From: Lentisphaerota bacterium | Lineage (GTDB): Bacteria; Verrucomicrobiota; Lentisphaeria; Victivallales; GWF2-50-93 | DNA length: 7,040 nucleotides | Assembly (NCBI GenBank): GCA_025360875.1 | Contig: JANYBI010000340.1 | Coordinates: 1 to 7,040 of the forward strand | Reading direction: 5' to 3' | Part shown: piece after piece, positions 6,684 to 7,040 of the stretch | Numbering within the stretch: the stretch's first letter is position 1 | Layout of the letters: each line of letters starts with the position of its first letter | Translations under genes and position numbers: made by a program | Notes under the pieces: generated by a model | What the model was told of the DNA's origin: nothing | The model's input: only the letters and a program-made list of their open reading frames with translations | The model's database searches: none

Positions 6684-6717
6684 ATTTATCAGGCAATATG
6701 TAATCAATTAAAATATT

Positions 6718-6723
6718 AAGGAG
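6718..6723 (+). promoter_or_regulatory. Ribosome binding site for the TonB-like gene
   Basis: AAGGAG ends five bases before the ATG at 6729. It selects that ATG over the in-frame ATG codons at 6741 and 6753. Confidence 0.65.
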
Positions 6724-6728
6724 CAGCC

Positions 6729-7040
6729 ATGGCGGAAAACATGCAAAATAAAATGCAGGAAGAAGATGTCCAGGACTCTTCTGGCGGTATGAGGAAGAAA
6801 GGCAGACTGGAATCTGGGCGGAGGGATCCGGAACTCCTGATTGCCGATTTGTACAAGCCGCAGATGGTCCGCATGCTTATATATGCGTTCCTGATCCACG
6901 TGCTGATAGTCGGAGCCACATCGATCGGATTCATCTCGCTATGCTTTAAATATCACAGCATGCATCCGCGCGAGGTTGTAAAGACTCTTGAAAAGGAAGC
7001 CGCCGAGAAAAAGGCGAAGGAAGATGCCGCGAAAGCGTCT
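6729..7040 (+). CDS. TonB/TolA-like energy transducer, N-terminal part (3' end outside window)
   Basis: The 104 visible residues comprise a charged cytoplasmic segment (1-48), one membrane helix (about 49-73) and the start of a periplasmic helix very rich in Lys, Ala and Glu (82-104). The membrane helix contains His57 in FLIHVLIVG. TonB and TolA carry a conserved His in their only membrane helix, needed for coupling to ExbB/ExbD or TolQ/TolR; the preceding Ser of the SxxxH pattern is Ala53 here. A Lys/Ala/Glu-rich segment after the helix is typical of TolA and of TonB-like proteins. The gene follows an ExbB-ExbD-ExbD set by 45 bases. The cytoplasmic segment is several times longer than in E. 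coli TonB or TolA. The C-terminal domain that would decide between TonB and TolA, or something else, lies beyond the window. The assignment rests on topology, the His and gene order. Confidence 0.75.
   Translation, partial: MAENMQNKMQEEDVQDSSGGMRKKGRLESGRRDPELLIADLYKPQMVRMLIYAFLIHVLIVGATSIGFISLCFKYHSMHPREVVKTLEKEAAEKKAKEDAAKAS

Noticed and set aside
6685..6714. Promoter before the TonB-like gene (TTTATC, 18 bases, TAAAAT)
   Set aside because: Only three of six bases match a -35, in an AT-rich 45-base gap; weak evidence.
5096..7040. Classical Tol-Pal operon
   Set aside because: There are two ExbD/TolR genes and no TolB, Pal or YbgC in view. The missing C-terminus of the TonB-like protein leaves this open but unsupported.

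Overview
The window is a one-strand (all +) cluster of seven genes, two of them cut by the window edges, encoding a cell-envelope system of a diderm (Gram-negative type) bacterium. The evidence is signal peptides on exported TPR proteins together with a complete MotA/TolQ/ExbB + ExbD/TolR + TonB/TolA-like set, which only makes sense with an outer membrane. Strong Shine-Dalgarno sequences (GAGGAGGAG, AAAGGAG, AAGGAG) and roughly 50-55% GC argue against Bacteroidota, which usually lack them. Large exported TPR proteins beside ExbB-ExbD-ExbD-TonB genes suggest the Planctomycetota-Verrucomicrobiota-Lentisphaerota-Kiritimatiellota group. That placement is inference from gene style, not from a marker gene.

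Layout. 1-1119: C-terminal part of a protein with the end of a beta-sandwich module, interrupted by an Ala/Pro/Lys-rich linker, followed by about six TPRs. 1116-2744: exported, Trp/Tyr-rich helical-repeat protein, overlapping the previous gene by ATGA. 2745-2802: short AT-rich spacer with a perfect extended -10 element. 2803-5019: exported 738-residue protein built as TPR / two beta-sandwich modules / TPR, a paralogue of the first gene. 5020-5095: AT-rich spacer. 5096-5824, 5821-6282 and 6279-6683: one ExbB/TolQ-like proton-channel subunit and two different ExbD/TolR-like subunits, each joined to the next by a 4-base ATGA overlap. 6684-6728: AT-rich spacer. 6729-7040: start of a TonB/TolA-like protein with a single membrane helix containing His and a charged Ala/Lys/Glu helix after it, cut by the right edge. 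No RNA genes, mobile elements, CRISPR arrays or clear terminators were seen.

How the genes may work together (inference). The ExbB/ExbD proteins would use the proton gradient across the inner membrane to drive the TonB/TolA-like protein, which reaches into the periplasm. The exported TPR proteins are candidate periplasmic or outer-membrane-side partners, as the TPR protein CpoB is for TolA in the Tol-Pal system. No TolB, Pal, TonB-dependent receptor or peptidoglycan-binding domain lies in the window, so the output of the motor cannot be named. The most notable unexplained elements are the paralogous TPR/beta-module proteins, the pair of unlike ExbD subunits, and the long cytoplasmic tail of the TonB-like protein.
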